A DNA stretch of 64,000 nt, taken from CAIWHR01 sp963724975 (lineage in GTDB: Bacteria; Pseudomonadota; Gammaproteobacteria; Burkholderiales; Casimicrobiaceae). The stretch spans positions 496,001 through 560,000 of the forward strand of contig CAVRXB010000001.1 of assembly GCA_963724975.1 (NCBI GenBank), in the 5' to 3' direction. The stretch's first letter is position 1. Each line of letters starts with the position of its first letter. This document shows, in pieces, positions 61,454 to 64,000 of this stretch. The notes below the pieces were generated by a model that worked only from the letters and a program-made list of their open reading frames with translations, did no database searches and was not told the origin of the DNA. Position numbers and translations under genes: made by a program.

Positions 61454-64000
61454 TTGACGCTTCGGTCCCGCAGCTTAGCCTTCTTGCTCGCCGTCGCCGC
61501 TACGGCATTGGGCGCGGGATCGGCGCGGGCGGGCCTTCCGCTCGATCTCGGCCTGTTCCGGCCCGCAACAGGCGAACTTTTCCTCGATTTCAACTATGAC
61601 GGCGTGGTGGACCGGACGTTGCGGTTATCGCCGCCGCCTGAACACGTGCTCGCTGCCGACATGAACGGCGACGGCATTGCCGACATCGTGACGTACCGCG
61701 CCGGTGTCTGGGCCGTCGACTTCGACCGCGACGGCATACCGGACGTAACCTACACCTTTGGAGGGGCGCCCGGCGACGTACCGTTCCTCGCCGATGTCGA
61801 CGGAGACGGGAAGGTCGATCTCGTGATCTACCGCAACGGCACCTGGCTTGCAAGCACTCGCCGCGATGGTGTTGCGAACCATATGGATGTGTTCGGCGGC
61901 CTGCCCGGCGACCTTCCCGCGCTCGGCGATATCAACTGCGACGGCATTGCCGAGCGGATCATCTACAACTCGGGAGTCTGGTATGCGGACGTGACGGAAG
62001 ACCACGCTCGGACCGTCATCGGTCGGCTCGGCGGCGACGCGGCCGACAAGCCTTTCGTCGTCGATTGGGACGGCGACTGCAAGGGCGACCTCGGTATCTT
62101 CCGCGACGGCACTTGGTTTGTGCTCGCGAATCCGCGCGGCGCAGCGAGCCTGCGGATCGTGTCATTTGGTGCCTCCGGAGACAGGCCCATCGCCGGCCGA
62201 CTGCAACGTTCGCTTACCTCACCGAAGTTTCACCGGTTGGCATCGCATATTGGCGTCTACCGTGCGCCGGACCTTGCGTTCCACTTCCGGATGGCGCTGG
62301 GACCGAATTCCGACCTCATCCTCTATCCCGGCGTCAGCGCGACGCACGCGCTCGCGGGCGACCTCGACGGCAACGGCAAGAGCAGCCTCATCCTGTACAA
62401 CGGCGGCGTCTGGCTCGTCGACCGCGGCATGGACGGCACGGCGGACGACGTTTACACATTGGGCGGCGCGCCGCAGGACGTTCCGCTCATCGGCGACGTC
62501 GACGGCGACGGCCACGCGGATCTCGTAATCTACCGCAACGGCACGTGGTACGTCAGCTCCGCACGCGACGGCATAGTTTCCCTCGAGCACCATTTCGGCG
62601 GTGTGTTCGGGCGATATTCCGGTTCTCGCCGATATCGACGGCGACGGCCGCGCCGATTTCGGCATCTATCGTGGTGGCACCTGGTATTTCGACACGCATC
62701 GTGACGGCACCGCGCTGGTCACGTACTCCTTCGGCGGCCTGTCCGGCGATATCCCGCTCGTCACGGACTGGAACGACGACGGCCGGCCCGACCTTGTCAT
62801 CTATCGCGGCGGCGAATGGATCGTCAACACGGATCCGACTTCCGTGTCGGCCATCGTCTACGATTCTTTCGGGGTTGCGACCGATCTTCCGGTCGTCGGG
62901 AATTTCGTGGTCGAAACGAGCGCCGCCCCCGTGCTTTTCGATGCACAGGCGAGACCCTTTGGACCGATGGGGCCGGGCCTGCTGTCGCCCGTTGTCGCCG
63001 ACTTCGATCGCGACGGCCGGTATGAACCGCTGGGCGGCCGCAACGACGGAACCGGCAGCATCCTTGGCATCGACCTTGCCACCGCGGGATTGGCCAATCT
63101 CTTCTCTCCGGGCCGCGTCAACCGCGACTGCCGCGCCGCCGACTTCAATGGCGATGGCCGCATCGATCTCGTCTGCAACACGTACTCGGACATCAACAAC
63201 GCCGCCTCCTTCGCGCGCCTCTTCCTCGGGGTGCGGCGAGGGGAGGTTTGTTGAAGACCCGGCTTTTGCGGCCCTCGACATTCGCGGCTTCGGTGAGACG
63301 ATTCTCGCCGCCGACTTCAACAACGACGGCGTGGTCGACCTGTTCATCCCCTACTACAGCCACAACGACCCGCGCGAGCATTCGTATCTTTTGATCAACG
63401 ACGGCACCGGCCACTTCACCGACATCGCCGACAAAGCGGGCGTCGCGCTGCGCGGCGTGCCGTTGTCGCATCGAGTCGAGGGAGCGCAGGCGGTGGACTA
63501 CGACGGCGACGGCTGGATCGACTTCTACGTCGCCGGCCGCCTTTTCCACAACAACGGCGATCTCACTTTTACCGACGTCACCAACGCTGTCGGACTCCCG
63601 GGCGACTTCGACGAAGGCATCAAGTTCATCGACTGGAACAACGACGGCCTTCTCGACCTCATCATCCACCACCCGGTCTTCGGGCCCGCGCTGTGGGAAT
63701 TCGACGGGGCGCGCTTCACTCGCCGCGATGCGATGCCGCAGTACTTCAACTGGGACATGTATGGCTTCAACGTCGCGGACTTGAACGGCGACGGCCGTGA
63801 AGACGTGATCGTCGCCAGCGGCGCCTTGAAGGCGCCCTATCTGCTGCTGAACACGGGCGCTGGGTTCGAACGCGATCCGCTGACGCTGATCGACAATATT
63901 TCGTTCTCGCCGGTTGCTGCGTACGACTACGACGGCGATGGCGCCATCGACCTTGTGCTCGCGAGCCAGTGGTGGCCGACGGTAGTCGCGCGGAACATCT
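61454..64000 (+). pseudogene. Tandem FG-GAP/VCBS-type paralogue, two frameshifts, cut by window edge
   Basis: TTG start and signal peptide (LAFLLAVAATALGAGSARAG); same architecture as the upstream gene. Two single-base insertions relative to it: GTTCGGGCGAT at about 62609 (upstream gene GTTCGGCGAT), and one within 63227-63246. Reading through both restores homology to the window end. N- and C-terminal parts are well diverged, but blocks at about 62316-62839, 63028-63222 and 63247-63725 are nearly identical to the upstream gene. Whether broken in vivo or by consensus error is open. Confidence 0.8.

Overview
The window is a high-GC, densely packed bacterial chromosome segment, most likely from the Betaproteobacteria (Burkholderiales-like, possibly uncultivated). 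The gene order supports this: leuC / entericidin / small lipoprotein / leuD / leuB / asd / fimV / truA on the minus strand, xseB / ispA / dxs / folE2, clpS-clpA next to a cold-shock gene and icd, and pcnB / folK / deoxynucleoside kinase / panB / panC. Neighbouring genes often overlap by a few bases, including several convergent pairs.

Layout. Positions 1-11765 (minus): mismatch repair and tRNA modification (mutL, miaA), leucine biosynthesis with two tiny lipoprotein genes inside the operon, asd, the polar hub protein FimV and a truncated truA. 11772-21290: a class I glutamine amidotransferase, a secreted S9 peptidase, FolE2, the isoprenoid genes dxs and ispA with xseB, a Rieske oxygenase, a two-domain sulfurtransferase and a 2'-5' RNA ligase-like phosphodiesterase. 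21368-29853: isocitrate lyase, a periplasmic flavocytochrome c sulfide dehydrogenase pair beside an AT-rich gap, ClpA/ClpS, a cold-shock protein and NADP isocitrate dehydrogenase. 30107-35662 (plus): poly(A) polymerase, folate and pantothenate genes and a tripartite-transport binding protein. 35649-41282: a DMT permease, an alpha/beta hydrolase, a small lipoprotein and DnaE. 41491-52053: an MFS permease, a 1702-residue histidine kinase with eight tandem GAF domains, an acyl-CoA synthetase, a quinone oxidoreductase, an SDR and an unrecognised tail-anchored protein. 52639-58356: a complete caa3-type cytochrome oxidase operon, lying between an intact tRNA-Thr and a degraded copy of that tRNA's 3' end. 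58596-64000: two tandem secreted FG-GAP/VCBS-type repeat proteins, the second broken by frameshifts and running off the window.

Functionally it is mostly housekeeping (leucine, lysine/threonine branch, isoprenoid, folate, pantothenate, glyoxylate shunt, proteolysis, replication, repair) plus accessory energy and sensing modules: sulfide oxidation, an alternative oxidase, the multi-GAF kinase and the repeat-rich secreted proteins.

The less ordinary features are: the tRNA-Thr fragment bracketing the oxidase operon; a duplicated, synonymously diverged tail of panC; the eight-GAF kinase; a gene-conversion-like mosaic between the FG-GAP paralogues; dispersed intergenic repeats; and a series of frameshifts (leuC, leuD, acyl-CoA synthetase, second FG-GAP gene twice, probably miaA) that are all consistent with exactly one extra base. 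That last pattern may reflect consensus errors rather than gene decay.
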